Positions 53,001 to 64,000 of a DNA stretch of 64,000 bases are shown here, piece after piece. Position numbers and translations under genes: made by a program. The notes under the pieces were generated by a model that saw only the letters and a list, made by a program, of their open reading frames with translations, did no database searches and had not been told where the DNA came from. The DNA is from Balanoglossus misakiensis (Eukaryota > Hemichordata). Position 1 is the first letter of the stretch. The number at the start of each line of letters is the position of its first letter. The stretch spans positions 10,168,001-10,232,000 of the forward strand of contig CM082583.2 of NCBI GenBank assembly GCA_040954595.2, written 5' to 3'.

Positions 53001-56000
53001 TACTGTTCACGTTGGCGATGCTCTCAACAATCGATCTGTCTCAATGCACGGCAGAACCGTGACGATCGGCATCGCTCCTTTTGGGGTCCTGCTCAACAGA
53101 GATAACCTTCTGGGAAGAGACGTAGGTTCTCATCTGTTGTCATAGCAACACACAGTTTGTTAAAGTGTTTGCTCGACTCTGTCTCGGAGATGGTCGGAGC
53201 ATGACCTTAATCAATTCCAGTAGTGTGCTTCAGAAAGTTTTTTTTTTCGTTGAATACATTATCATGGCTTCTCTGTTGAAAATTGTGGTTTTAAATTATC
53301 ACCGACAGAAATGATAGTTTGAAATTCTAAGAAACTGTGCGAAGCAAAGTCAATTTTTTTTACCAGATATTTGTGTGAATACTGTGTACAGTGCACATTA
53401 AATTGTTTGTCATCCACCAGTAATGCAACATCTTTATCAGACTCCTTTATATGTTTTACCATGTTTGTTCTTTTTCACAATGCAGGTTGTGAAGCCGTAT
53501 TACACAGTACCATGTCCGACTTCCAAAGGAGCCATTCTGAACAGCAGTCACACCCACTTTCTCTTGGTTGACAACGGAACGGTGGCCAACTACGGCGCCG
53601 AAATAATGCTGCGTCGGAGACTGGAGAAATTCATCTCGCAGCAGAGAATCAGCTCCAGTAAGTTGTCTTTGTAGTAATCACACTCAGCAAAACATACATT
53701 TTGTATGAGGAACGATGTATGGAGCCTGACTCGTCTCAGGAATCCCCACCTGCCCCCGGGTGTAATTTGCTGTTAGGGGCTGAGCTGAATGAAAAGTGAC
53801 GCTCGTGTCAGTTCATCAGAACCTCATGTCAGAAGTCCAGCGGTTTCTCTGTGTGTAGAAACTATTACGCACTGAACAGCTCTATTGTATTGCAGTGGAG
53901 AAGAAATGAGTTTGGACGGGAGAACTGACTTCTGAGATTCGGAGCGAGTGTGCAGCATGCAAATTACCAAAATACCCCTGACCTCCTGTCAAATTGTTTC
54001 TAAACGACTAGTTCTATACTCTCTTTGCTATTAGGTTAATTTTCATGCTCTGGTATTTTTTGTACAGGAAGTCGACGTTGCGTGCCAGTTGTATGTGTGG
54101 TTGTGGAAGGGGGACCAAATACCATCCGTTCTGTTCTCACCATGGTCACTGATATGCCTCCGATACCCATAGTGGTTTGCGATGGCAGTGGTAGAGCTGC
54201 TGATTTGCTGGCCTTTGTCCATAAGTTTGCAGGGGATGATGGGTAAGTCAGTCTTCTTTGGGGGTTGGGGTAGAACACCCTTGGTGTACGCTTCAACTTG
54301 TATGCAGGGAATGATGGGTGAATAGTCTTGGGATTACTGAATGATTCTGTATTTTCTTATTGGTACGTGCTGGGAATGAAAACAAGAAAATCCAAGTGTG
54401 ATCTTTGATCGAGGTTAAGATGAAGATATGCCGTGCTTTACAAAGTTCCTTTGAATAAAAAAATCATGTGTTGATGAAAACATAAAGATTTTAAAGGATT
54501 TTTGAAGATTTCATCACGACATTGTGAGACATCACACAGGGATAATTAAGCATTCAAGGAAATGATTGCATCTTGATCTGACGTTTGCTCAACGTTGTAT
54601 TCTGTAGGACGATGTTAGACACACTACGTGACCAGCTTCTAGTGATTATCCAGCAGTCGTTTCTATTCACCCGGGAGCAGGCAGAGAAATTATTTGTGGA
54701 ACTAATGTTGTGTGTAAGAAGGAAGGATCTGGTGAGTGTCAACACACACAAAAATGGTCATTTGCATTTGTCATCTGGGGAGACGACCTATCGCTGCTGC
54801 TTTTCTTCCGCCGAAAAACACCATGCATAAATTCTCACATTTGACGGAGCATTCATGGAATTTTCCATTTGCCCTTTGATGCAAAAGTGGAGAATCAGAC
54901 AAGACTTGAATATAAATAAATGTGAAGATGCATATTGTGTTTAAGTTGACTGAGGTCTGTTTTTTGAGTTTGGCTATTTGTCTGGACTTGAGATTGACAA
55001 AATATACCAAAAAATGAAATTCCAGTCTTGTGTTGCCTTCGCAGATCACGGTGTTCCGGCTGGGCGACAATGAATCCGAGGACATTGACCTGGCCATTTT
55101 GACAGCGTTATTGAAATCCCAGAACTCCTCGCCCATCGATCAGCTGCAACTGGCCCTGGCCTGGGACAGGGTGGACATTGCCAAAAAACAGGTCTTTGTC
55201 TACGGAGTGGAGTGGCCGGTGAGTCCCTCAGCATTTCACTGACTTTTCAATATTCTCCCACAGTGTAACAATATTATAAAAACCAATATAATGCTTAAAA
55301 AAGGACAATTTTGTTCCTGTAATGGTTTTAATTTCACGGTAAATAACTGACAATAATTCTGTAGTGTTTTATCAGCAAAGCATATTCCCTACTGAACATC
55401 TTATCATTTCGTAGGCTTATCGTAACACACACACACACATTATCTCCAAAGATCTGATCCTGCAGAGGTTATCAGGGATGTAGCCTTATGTGCCAGTACT
55501 CTGAAGGCTTTAGATCTCAAATAGTAGGCGGGAAAATACGATTAAATTTCATGAGACGAAAGCTGAAAGTAAATCAGTAAGACGCCGCAGCACATTAAGA
55601 ATGTAGGTGGGTTTTTGTGACTGTACCTGTCCCAGTCTACAGCCCTGGAGGAGATGCGATATGATACTCCACTTTAAAACCAACAGTGGGCTTGTGCCTG
55701 AATGCAGTGCAGTTTGGCAGTTGAAATTCTTTTTCTGTTAAAACCTGCGTGTTGGCTTGTTCATCTTGTTTTATCTGCGACGTTGAAACATCAAGTGGAA
55801 TTCTTAAACACATGTGATCCACTCAATAAACAAGAATTAGTCTTAATCCCAGGACAGTGACGGTCAAAGCCTGGGTTCAGGAAATCGTATATAATTCCAT
55901 CTCCACTGTGAGTCTCCCGTGTGAATTGTTCCATGTCGTTAACCTTGTCCTGAGAGTTCCCTGACCCGAGCGGCAGTATATCAAGCGGATTGGGATCTGA

Positions 56001-58188
56001 CAACCGACATGTAATTCTGTGAATCAACCGACCCTCCTGCTAAATTATGCATTGTGGTTCAATCAAACAAAAGCCGTGGGTAGCTTCGCAATGAATCTTG
56101 CATGATAAGGGAAAGCAGATGTGTGTGTTCATCAGCCGAAAAAATCCATCTATTTTGTGGCAGCCATTACTTCCCAAGATCACGACTTTGGCATCTCAAT
56201 AAAAGCAGTTCAGAAGCTGTTACAAGTACATTAGAAAATTTGCTGATTACAAACTGATACACTTCATACAAAACTTGTAAACTTGAAATAGGTCCCACTG
56301 TTGTGATCAACATAGAAATTTTCCTGACGTGTGGGTTCCTCTTAAGTGCAGTGGTTTTACTTCCAGTACATTTGATTTTGATCACACAGCAGTCATCTGA
56401 TTAATTGGGGCGTGCAGCCAAATGTCACAAGTTGTGCGGCACAATTAAAGTCCAGAGACTCAGCCCCCGTACGCTAGTGTATTTTTCTATACGTTTAATT
56501 GACCATGTGAATGCGTTTTGAATGAAGTCATAAGGTGGAATATTTACCAAAGTTCACTGTATATAGATTGGTGTGTGTCATGAAAGCAAACAGCATGAGA
56601 TGTGATGGTGATGCGAATGATTTGCGTAGGCCCAGAGTGATCTTTGTTTAAGTGCATGAATTTAAAATATTGTGTATGGTAATGATGGTGGCTTGCTATG
56701 TGATTTTGTCAGGTTAACTTGAAAAAAGGGAAGTGTTTATTCCCGGCCTTGAACTGAGCTCTGTGGACAGACCCAGTCTGGTTTATAAAGTAAAATAAAA
56801 ACAACAAAAATACTGCTGGATTGTAATTTTATGTGGAATACCAGCTTGTTTCGTAGTCTGCCAAGGCAAGCGCATAGGTTAACCAACTCTGACAGTAATT
56901 TGAAGCACAAATTGCAAAATGATGTGTTTTGCAGTGTGAAAACCGCGGGTTGACGTTTTCATTGCTTGAACGATAGCACCACTTTAATAGGGACGTCTTG
57001 CGTATAATACTAGAACATGCTACCTCTCGCCTGTTAGTTACAATATCTACAAAGCAAGGCCAGCCACTTCTGCTGTGATTTGTCAAGTGCAATCAGAGGC
57101 CAGGCTGTCAAGTCGGCAGTCGGCTGTATTGGCAAACTATGATTAAACTGCCTTGAGCGTTCATCCATTGGAATACGTACTGCACATCATTAAACATTGA
57201 AGATCTCTGTCTAAATGCTAAATTACTGTAAGTGGGTTGCATGTTAACTGTCCAGCCCCTTGCACAGTGCAGCACCTGAATATTACTGAGTTTTTATTTC
57301 AGCAAATTGCTAGATATGACAAATTTAGTGTTGATAGGGACCCCTTTTAGGTCTATTCGCAAGGAACCCAAGAATGATGTCACAAATGGTTGAGGGAGGG
57401 GGAATGGCACAACAGAAAAAACAAATCTAAACTCAACACTAGAGCTCCTATTCCTGATGAATGGATGAACATGCCAGTGAATTAAAGATGATGGTGGTTC
57501 TGAGAAAAAGCTATGACCTTGGCACGTTTTTCATTTCTTGTAGGAGGGAGCTCTGGAGCAAGCTATGATGGATGCACTGGTGTTCGACAGGGTTGAATTT
57601 GTCAAACTTTTGATGGACAACGGAGTCAATATCCAGAAATTCTTGACATTTACACGACTAGAGGATCTGTACAATGCAGTGAGTATCCAGTACTATGAGA
57701 GTTTTCAATGAAGAGTGGATTCCTGTTTGAAAAGTGACCAGTCGTCCAGCTAGCAATTTTCAAAACAGACAGAATCGGAGGCAAGCATCATAGTCTGGTG
57801 ATTTTTTAACACAGAAATTTTTTAATTAAAAAAAGAATGCAGTAACTAATTTACACCATGACTTTTCTTTGTCAAGGTCGGTCCGATGAGTACACTTCAT
57901 TATCTAGCAAGAGATTTGCAAAAGGTAAGAAACAGATCTCATTGTTCACAGCAACAGCACTGAATTTATACTTTAAAAAATCCCCTGTCTCCTCTTGCCC
58001 CAGGAAGTAAATCTCTTGACTTGTCTTCCCCCTCATCCCTGCAGGCTGGTCATAATTACCAGAGGTACACTTTGGTTGACATTGGCTTTGTGGTCGAGCA
58101 CTTGATGGGAGGGGCGTACCGGTCGCTGTACACTAGAAAGAAGTTCAAAGTCGTGTACCAAAGTGCCGTGAGGAACCACGGTCTCAGG
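50002..58188 (+). CDS. TRPM: TRPM homology region (N-terminal cytosolic part), 11 exons
   Basis: From [12 protein letters not shown] through CGCGRLF, SPTDAYG, the [12 protein letters not shown] block, [33 protein letters not shown], the GGPNTI and [13 protein letters not shown] segments, [21 protein letters not shown] and [20 protein letters not shown], ending with [17 protein letters not shown]. These are the conserved blocks of TRPM homology regions 1-4 in the usual order, with no missing block. In this family the region binds ligands and drives tetramer assembly. Intron 55219-57543 (2.3 kb) is the largest inside this block and has no visible feature. Confidence 0.95.
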
Positions 58189-61100
58189 GTAAGTGTCTTT
58201 TAATAGAATCGTGAAAAATCGCGAGAGTTTTTTTGCAAAAGTAAATCCACGACCCATTGTGTTTGTGCGTCAAAAGTGCTTCTTTATCCCGAAAGTCTTC
58301 CAGGTGGAATATATTTCGTGTTGAAATTGTTATTCAAAAATTGTCAGGTTTTCCCAATGTCCAAACAAATCAACTGATACCGTTTCAGTCTCAATAGCAT
58401 TTTCACTGTCACCAGGGTGGTGATTGGTCACCCTTTTTGTCTTTCATCTTTTCTCTCTCTCTTGCATTCTTTCTTTCATTGTAGCGGCACCATCACAGCT
58501 ATTCTGTGAATCAGGTTTGTCTCCCAGCTGATGTGTCCTCTCTTCTAAAAAACACTCCCGATCTAGGAGTTTTGTCTGCAGTGTTTTTTTTATTGTTGTG
58601 GTGTTGTATGTTTTTTTCTGCTTTTAATACGCTCTTAATATTAACCAGGAACATTTTTTATGTAGAATGTGTTGTATTATGTTTCGTTTGTTTTTGAGTG
58701 TGATTGGGAATTTGAAGGATTGTTTTATTAATGCCTCTGTTTTAAAATGGCCACATCTCTAACTTCTGATAGCTTTTTATTTATCTAACTGCCATTGGTA
58801 TATGTACAGTGTAAGAACTGTAGTTTCTTGTTGAACTCCATAAGTCATACTGAAAATACAATTCAACTAAAATACAGACAGGATGTTCTGATGTGCTTTA
58901 GAGTGATTGGAACAAGAAACTGCAGTTGACACACCAAACATCAAAAGGTACAGCTGTAGTCCCTCTTCTACAAAGAAATATCAGTATGACGCAAAAACTG
59001 TTCATAGTAAATTAGTAATGGCCATTTTACTGTCTGGATGGCAGATTGTTGCATCGCACATATCGCTGGCCGGTGAACCAGAGCAGAGGGTCAACAGCAA
59101 GACTGAATCGTTCATGTACCCATTCCACGAGCTCATGGTGTGGGCCGTGCTGATGAAGAGACACAAGATGGCGCTCTTCATGTGGGCGCAGGGGGAGGAG
59201 GCGTTGGCCAAGGCACTGGCGGCCAGCAAACTCTACAAAGCCATGGCGCATGATGCCGAACACGACGAGATCCAAGTGGATACGGCGACTGAGCTTCGAG
59301 AGTATTCCAGGTACGATTTCCAAGTGTGGTGTGGATGGAGATGGCTAACATACAAGGGTGCTTGTTGTATTGTCATGTCTGTAATCTATAAACCAGTGCC
59401 ATCAATGGGCTACAAAAATGTGCAAAATTATGATCGTGAATTTTTGTTCTCTGTCCGCATGACAGTGAGTTTCAGAACTTGGCACTGAAACTTCTGGAAC
59501 AGTGCTACCAGGTGAACAGTCTCCTGACTCAACAGCTGCTGACCTACGAACTCAAGAACTGGAGCAAGCTGACCTGTCTCAGCCTGGCCGTGACAGCCAA
59601 CCACAAGGAGTTCATCGCGCATCCGTGTTGCCAGACTCTGCTCAACGACATGTGGATGGGCGGCCTGCAGATGAGAAAGAATACAAGTCTCAAGGTACGA
59701 CCAGTCTTTCCTGTTCACAGTTTAACCCTTTCACCACCATGGATTGGTCCAAATCCATTGTTTTCCATGGTAAGGTTGGACCTTTATAGAGGGAACTGGG
59801 GTGAACGGGTCAAGATTTCTCATGAATGGATATGATGAGTCACAGCTTGAATGAAAACCTGCATTTCATCAATTCCAGGTGATCATGGGCGTCCTTCTCC
59901 CGCCGACCATCATGTTGCTGGAATACAAAAGCAAAGAGGAGCTTCAGCGGATGCCGCAGACCATCGAGGAACACTACCACGACTTGCAGGAGTCCAACGA
60001 GAAGGCTTCGTATCAGGAGGAGATGGAGATGGAAGTGAGTGCAGAAACAGAGAAACATGTTTACAGATTTTTGTTGTCAAATTTTAGTGATGATTGACAA
60101 GTGCAGTGACTGTCTGAAATTGCAAGGATGTCATTGTAATATGGCTTCAGTGTATCTGATGTGTGCCCCCCAAAAGTTTCCCATGGTTTGCATTCTGCAT
60201 GTAAACAGATGTGCCATTTGTATTTTAATCGTGTGATTTGGTTGCCATGTGGTAATAAGGACAAACTGTTTTCCTTCCCCGGCCATCTTGACAATTCAGG
60301 ATCTACTCAGCGAGGAAAGCAAGAAGATGATGTCCAGTGGCATCACCAATGTCGGCCAGAAAGCGGCCATGATTCTGGGCGTGCCAAGTTCACCGGACGA
60401 AACAGACACCAACAAGAAGAGCGCGTTGAAATCTGGGAAAAAGATCTACGAGTTCTACAATTCACCTGTCTCCAAGTTTTGGTCCCACAGTGTAAGTCCA
60501 ATCTCAGTAGCTGTTTATTTAATTCTTGTACAAGTTAGTGTGTGTGGTTCACCTGTTTTCTGGATATAAACAAAACAATGATTTTATTTGCAGATGGCAT
60601 ACATTGTATTTATGATCATTTTCAACTACGTGGTACTAGTGCGTATGGATGAGCTGCCCAGCTGGCCTGAGTGGTACATCATGGCATATGTCATCACCTT
60701 TGGCATTGAAAAGACCAGAGAGGTAGGCTTCATTTGGTAAATCTGGATAATTAAGATTGGGGTATAAGTAGCAATAGCATGAATTTTTAACATACATCCT
60801 GAAAAAGTAACCAATCAGACAGCAAGCAACATAGCCTGTTACTGGCGGTTATCTGCATGCAATAAGAATTAAGAGCTACTCCTTTCTTTGTTGCAGTTGT
60901 TTATATCAGAGACTGGCAACTTTAGCACCAAGGTGAAAATATTTTACAGCGACTACTGGAATATCGTGGACACAGTTTCGGTTCTCTTGTTCCTAGTGGG
61001 CGTCACTCTACGATTCATCCCATCCACCTTGCAAGAAGCCAAAGTTATTTATTGTGTAGATATTATATTTTGGTATATCAGATTATTGGATCTATTCAGT

Positions 61101-64000
61101 GTTAATAAGTACCTTGGACCTTACGTGACCATGATGTCAAAAATGGTGAGTATGTCGTACTGAGAACAAAAATGATTATTAAGTTTAAACTAATGAAAGA
61201 TGGTCCCTGTAATCTGTTTTCTTTTGCCTTTTTTTCCATCTTAACTCTAGCAGAATGTAAACTCTGTGAACAGATTTTGAATAGATGTGTTGACAAATTA
61301 ATGCTTGTAACAGTGTCTCTATGCAAAGTCTGTGTGATTACAGATAATGTCATTCTCATTTTATGTCTCTAGGTAGTTGACATGATTTACATATGTGTAA
61401 TTATGACGGTGGTTCTGGTAAGCTTTGGGGTGGCCAGACAGGCCATTAAGTTCCCCAATCTGCCGTTTTACTGGACCTCAGTCAAGAATATATTTTTAGA
61501 GCCTTACTTCATGTTGTACGGTGAAGTCTATGCCCCGGATATTGATCGTGAGTATTCATTCACATGTGTTTGGTGAAAGGGGGAAAAATGATGGAAAAAC
61601 CTTTTTTTCTTGTAATTTCTGGTGATAGTACATGTCACAATGTTTCAGGGGGAATCATGTATTGTTGCACTTATTCTGATCAGTTGATTGCTGATTAACA
61701 CAGACAGTCAAGATAAGATACGTTTTTTTCAACTGTCTGTAATTACATTATGGGGAAAAAGCTTGCAGGCAAGAGTGGTATTACTGGTAAGTGGTTGTCA
61801 GTCGTGATATTTCAACTCTGTTAGCCTTGCAAGCAATTGAACGGTGCTTTGCCTTCCCCAAATAGACGTGTCTGTCCAGCTTGTTATTCTAAAAATAAAG
61901 CGCTCGTCGGTAACACCGGAAAGAGGATACTGGAGACATGGCCCAGTCGTAATCACATTTTCAGGCATGAGCTCCCAGTCAGTTGTGAAAAAAAAACACG
62001 TAGCCACAGTTGCCATAGAGATTGGGCATATCGCAAACTTCATTGGGCTAGGGAGCATGGAAAAAAGTGGGCCAGTTCAAGAATGCTCAGATGGGGGTCC
62101 CTCTGTCACGTTTAATGAAACGTAGGATTTTTTTTGTTCCAGCACTACTGGTCTAGCATTCAGTGATCTCCATGCAAAACTCATTTTGTTTTAATTCACA
62201 TTTTTTCAGCACCATGTACAGACGAAGACCCAACAGCTCCACAGTGTTCAACGGGCCACTGGATCACACCCCTCATAATGACGTTATATTTACTGGTAGC
62301 AAACATTCTGTTGATCAACCTTCTGATTGCTGTCTTCAAGTGAGTACCAGCGACATCACACTACTAGAGTGGACCGTTTTCTTTGTGTTTTTTTCCAAAC
62401 ATATATTTTTCACATTTGTTCGCATGTATTAAATGATTTGACTTCTGCTTTACTTCTATTCCCAGTAATACTTTTGCAGCAGTCAATGCAATATCACGGC
62501 AAGTCTGGAAGTTTCAGCGTTATCGTCTCGTAATGGAGTACGAACAGATGGCCGTTCTGGCTCCTCCGGCCATTATCGTCAGCCATGTGTACATGTTTAT
62601 TCGTTTCCTGTTTCGTCGCTGTCGTAAATTCCGTCCAACTACCTTAGACAAGGGGCTGAGTGAGTAATCTCTGTTTGTTTCTTGGCTGTAGGGTAAGTTG
62701 TAGGTGCGTGGTTTGGTAGTTGTACTGCATTAACAGCTGGAATAGCTGTGTAATGCAAATTATGTGATCAAAGAACACTGTATATACCGGTAACATGTAT
62801 AAGATATGTTTCTATACCGGGCATAGGATGCATGTGCCTGAGTTGTCTCACCCACTGCAGGTTATCTCATCATATGTTAATGTAGTTGCCTGACCTCACA
62901 TGAACTTGCTTTTGACAGAGCTGTTTTTGTCCGATGAGGGTGTGGAGAAGCTGTTTGACTTTGAGGAGGAGTGCATGGAGTATTACTTCCGCAACGAAGA
63001 TGAGATGAAAAGAAGTTCTAATGAAGTCATGGTCGCAGAGACGCATGAACGGTGAGCTAGATTGACATTTCAGGCATATCATATTCAAGTAAATCATACA
63101 GTGATCTCAGTGGTAAATATTTAATTATGAATAATTGATATCGCTTGTTTATTTTTGTATTTCTTTTGAAAAAAAACCCCCACAGAACTGAAGCCATGTC
63201 TCTGAAGCTGGAAGAAGTGAACGAAAAGAACATCAGAACCAAACTGTCGATTCAGAGTGTGGATCAGAGACTGGTGAGATTGGAACAAATAGCTATGCAA
63301 ACTGTCACTGCAATACAATCAATGCAGGAGTTACTGCAACAGGTGCAGGTGGTTCAAGTAACTGCCGATCAGATGACGGTCGGTGGCGCCGCCGCCGCAC
63401 TGGAAAAACACTCAGATCTCGTGAGACATCGCACTGAACAGGCTGAAGGGGGCACTGCTACAGTGAGAGACGATCAACAGGCAGGAGTCAGCGCCGCCAA
63501 ACAGGAAACTTTGGCGATGTCTTCTAAAATGCAGCAGATCAGTCAGAGCACCGACAGTACAGGGTCAACCAAGTCCTCTATGTCGTCACAGAAATTGGGT
63601 AGTCCGTTGAAGAGTGTTTCATTTGACAGCACAGACACAAGAGAGAGTGATAACGTAGTTCCTGGTCAGTTCCCCACCACGCTTGACTTCGACACCGACA
63701 GGGTGAAGTCGGCAACGTACAAACTGGAGCGACAAGAAACCGTGTTCAGCACGGGAACTTCGAAAGATCCGTCTGAGCAGGCACTGTCGCCGGAAGACAG
63801 CGACTCAGGGAAGAAGATGCCACGGACGGCGAAGAAGCAGAGAAGCACCTTTGAGCGTTGGGCATCTATGCAGGAGTCGGCGCAGTCCATGGATTCGTGC
63901 ATGTCAGACGAGGAAGAGTTCCAGCCGCCACGACGACAGATTTCCAGGCACGGACGCAACCCGCCCTCTACATCCCTGCCCAAGCTGCGCATGCCAGTCG
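50002..64000 (+). CDS. TRPM: TRPM-family cation channel (TRPM1/3-like), partial at right edge
   Basis: Exons 50002-50081, 52166-52334, 52586-52799, 52997-53121, 53486-53657, 54068-54242, 54608-54731, 55045-55218, 57544-57678, 57877-57924, 58045-58188, 58485-58514, 59045-59310, 59466-59694, 59879-60034, 60300-60491, 60594-60722, 60897-61145, 61373-61547, 62210-62339, 62466-62659, 62919-63051 and 63186 to the edge join in frame to 1419 codons, with no stop before 64000. The order is TRPM homology region, six-segment channel, TRP helix, coiled coil and low-complexity tail. It resembles human TRPM3 and TRPM1 more than TRPM2/4/5/8, for example LGPYV after S4 and LLVANILL in S6. It would form a tetrameric, calcium-permeable plasma-membrane channel. 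An alpha-kinase, as in TRPM6/7, would lie beyond the window if present. Confidence 0.95.
58485..58514 (+). CDS. TRPM: 30-nt TRPM microexon ([10 protein letters not shown])
   Basis: Ten codons between a strong pyrimidine-rich acceptor (TTTCATTGTAG) and a GTTTGT donor, phase 0 on both sides, so it can be included or skipped. It falls at the junction between homology region 4 and the pre-membrane segment, a place where vertebrate TRPM1 and TRPM3 carry variable inserts. Supported by splice signals and phase only. Confidence 0.55.
59045..60491 (+). CDS. TRPM: TRPM pre-membrane helices, exons 59045-60491
   Basis: Four exons (59045-59310, 59466-59694, 59879-60034, 60300-60491) encode [16 protein letters not shown], the ankyrin-like helices with [15 protein letters not shown], the [12 protein letters not shown] element and the [10 protein letters not shown] hydrophobic helix. 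A charged linker follows, ending in [16 protein letters not shown], the usual entry to S1 in TRPM1/3. The start of the first exon is set by the AG at 59043-59044, which keeps phase 0 from the preceding exon. Confidence 0.93.
60594..62659 (+). CDS. TRPM: TRPM channel domain: S1-S6, pore and TRP helix
   Basis: Exons 60594-60722 (S1, S2), 60897-61145 (S3, S4), 61373-61547 (S5, pore helix), 62210-62339 (outer pore, S6) and 62466-62659 (TRP helix). The selectivity region reads [15 protein letters not shown], with the YGE signature of calcium-permeable TRPM channels (about residues 987-989). A second cysteine (PQCSTGHW) closes the outer pore loop. S6 reads [21 protein letters not shown], followed by [13 protein letters not shown] as the TRP helix. 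S4 has a single arginine (WYIRLLD), as is usual in TRPM1/3. Confidence 0.96.
62919..64000 (+). CDS. TRPM: TRPM C-terminal coiled coil and Ser-rich tail (open at edge)
   Basis: Exon 62919-63051 encodes the acidic [12 protein letters not shown] element. Exon 63186 onward begins with a heptad-rich coiled coil ([26 protein letters not shown]), the usual TRPM tetramerisation helix. A Ser/Thr/Gln-rich tail with no recognisable domain then continues to the window edge: 815 bases without a stop, the longest exon of this gene. Whether it ends in a kinase or in a disordered tail cannot be seen. Confidence 0.92.

Larger units (their letters stand above)
34400..64000. other. CpG-depleted domain (furin and TRPM bodies)
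   Basis: Hand counts of CpG in 300-base non-coding samples give 5 (34441-34740), 5 (36001-36300), 4 (43201-43500), 4 (44341-44640) and 4 (46500-46800). Left of the boundary they give 16 (9061-9360), 24 (17461-17760), 11 (24721-25020) and 19 (34081-34380, which includes furin exon 1). The pattern fits long-term germline methylation of these two gene bodies with an unmethylated left half. It is an inference from base composition. Confidence 0.6.

Noticed and set aside
58902-58947. Possible 46-nt exon ([12 protein letters not shown]) between TRPM exons
   Set aside because: It has usable splice sites but leaves phase 1, and joining to the next certain exon (59045) shifts the frame into a stop. 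At most a frame-breaking alternative exon.

Overview
The window is genomic DNA from a bilaterian animal, almost certainly an invertebrate. The genes are split into many short exons (30-815 nt, most 80-250 nt) bounded by GT-AG sites, and the products are animal-specific families. The sequence does not fix the phylum. No rRNA, transposase or reverse transcriptase gene and no CRISPR array is visible.

Four protein-coding loci can be supported. (1) 4464-5417, minus strand: an uninterrupted rhodopsin-class GPCR exon of the somatostatin / allatostatin-C / opioid receptor group. (2) 15647-31765, plus strand: a 16-exon gene whose exons join in frame into an 863-residue protein with a LIM zinc finger, a complete Rap-GAP region, a BTB domain interrupted by an insert, and a BACK region. 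I do not know a named protein with this architecture. (3) 34127-41689, plus strand: a 12-exon furin (738 residues) with all catalytic residues, a P domain, one Cys-rich repeat, a membrane span and a furin-type sorting tail. Its fifth coding exon exists in two tandem copies of identical length and phase (37013-37089 and 37470-37546), which look like mutually exclusive exons. (4) About 44823 to beyond 64000, plus strand: a TRPM channel of the TRPM1/3-type group, 23 visible exons plus a candidate one-codon start exon, running off the right edge inside its C-terminal tail.

Layout: 1-4463 has no recognisable gene; 4464-5417 GPCR; 5418-15646 is gene-free apart from a foldback element at 13008-13148; 15647-31765 LIM/Rap-GAP/BTB gene; 31766-34126 its 3' end and the furin upstream region; 34127-41689 furin; 41690-44640 furin 3' end and spacer; 44640-64000 TRPM.

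A feature not captured by gene calls is a sharp change in CpG density. Hand-counted 300-base samples left of about 34.4 kb hold 11-24 CpG, while intronic and intergenic samples to its right hold 4-5. The exception is a CpG-rich island at about 44640-45295 (about 17 per 300 bases), which coincides with the predicted TRPM start. This resembles invertebrate mosaic methylation, with depleted gene bodies and CpG-rich promoters. The four genes do not form an obvious pathway; furin (secretory-route protease), TRPM (cation channel), the GPCR and the Rap regulator appear to be independent neighbours.
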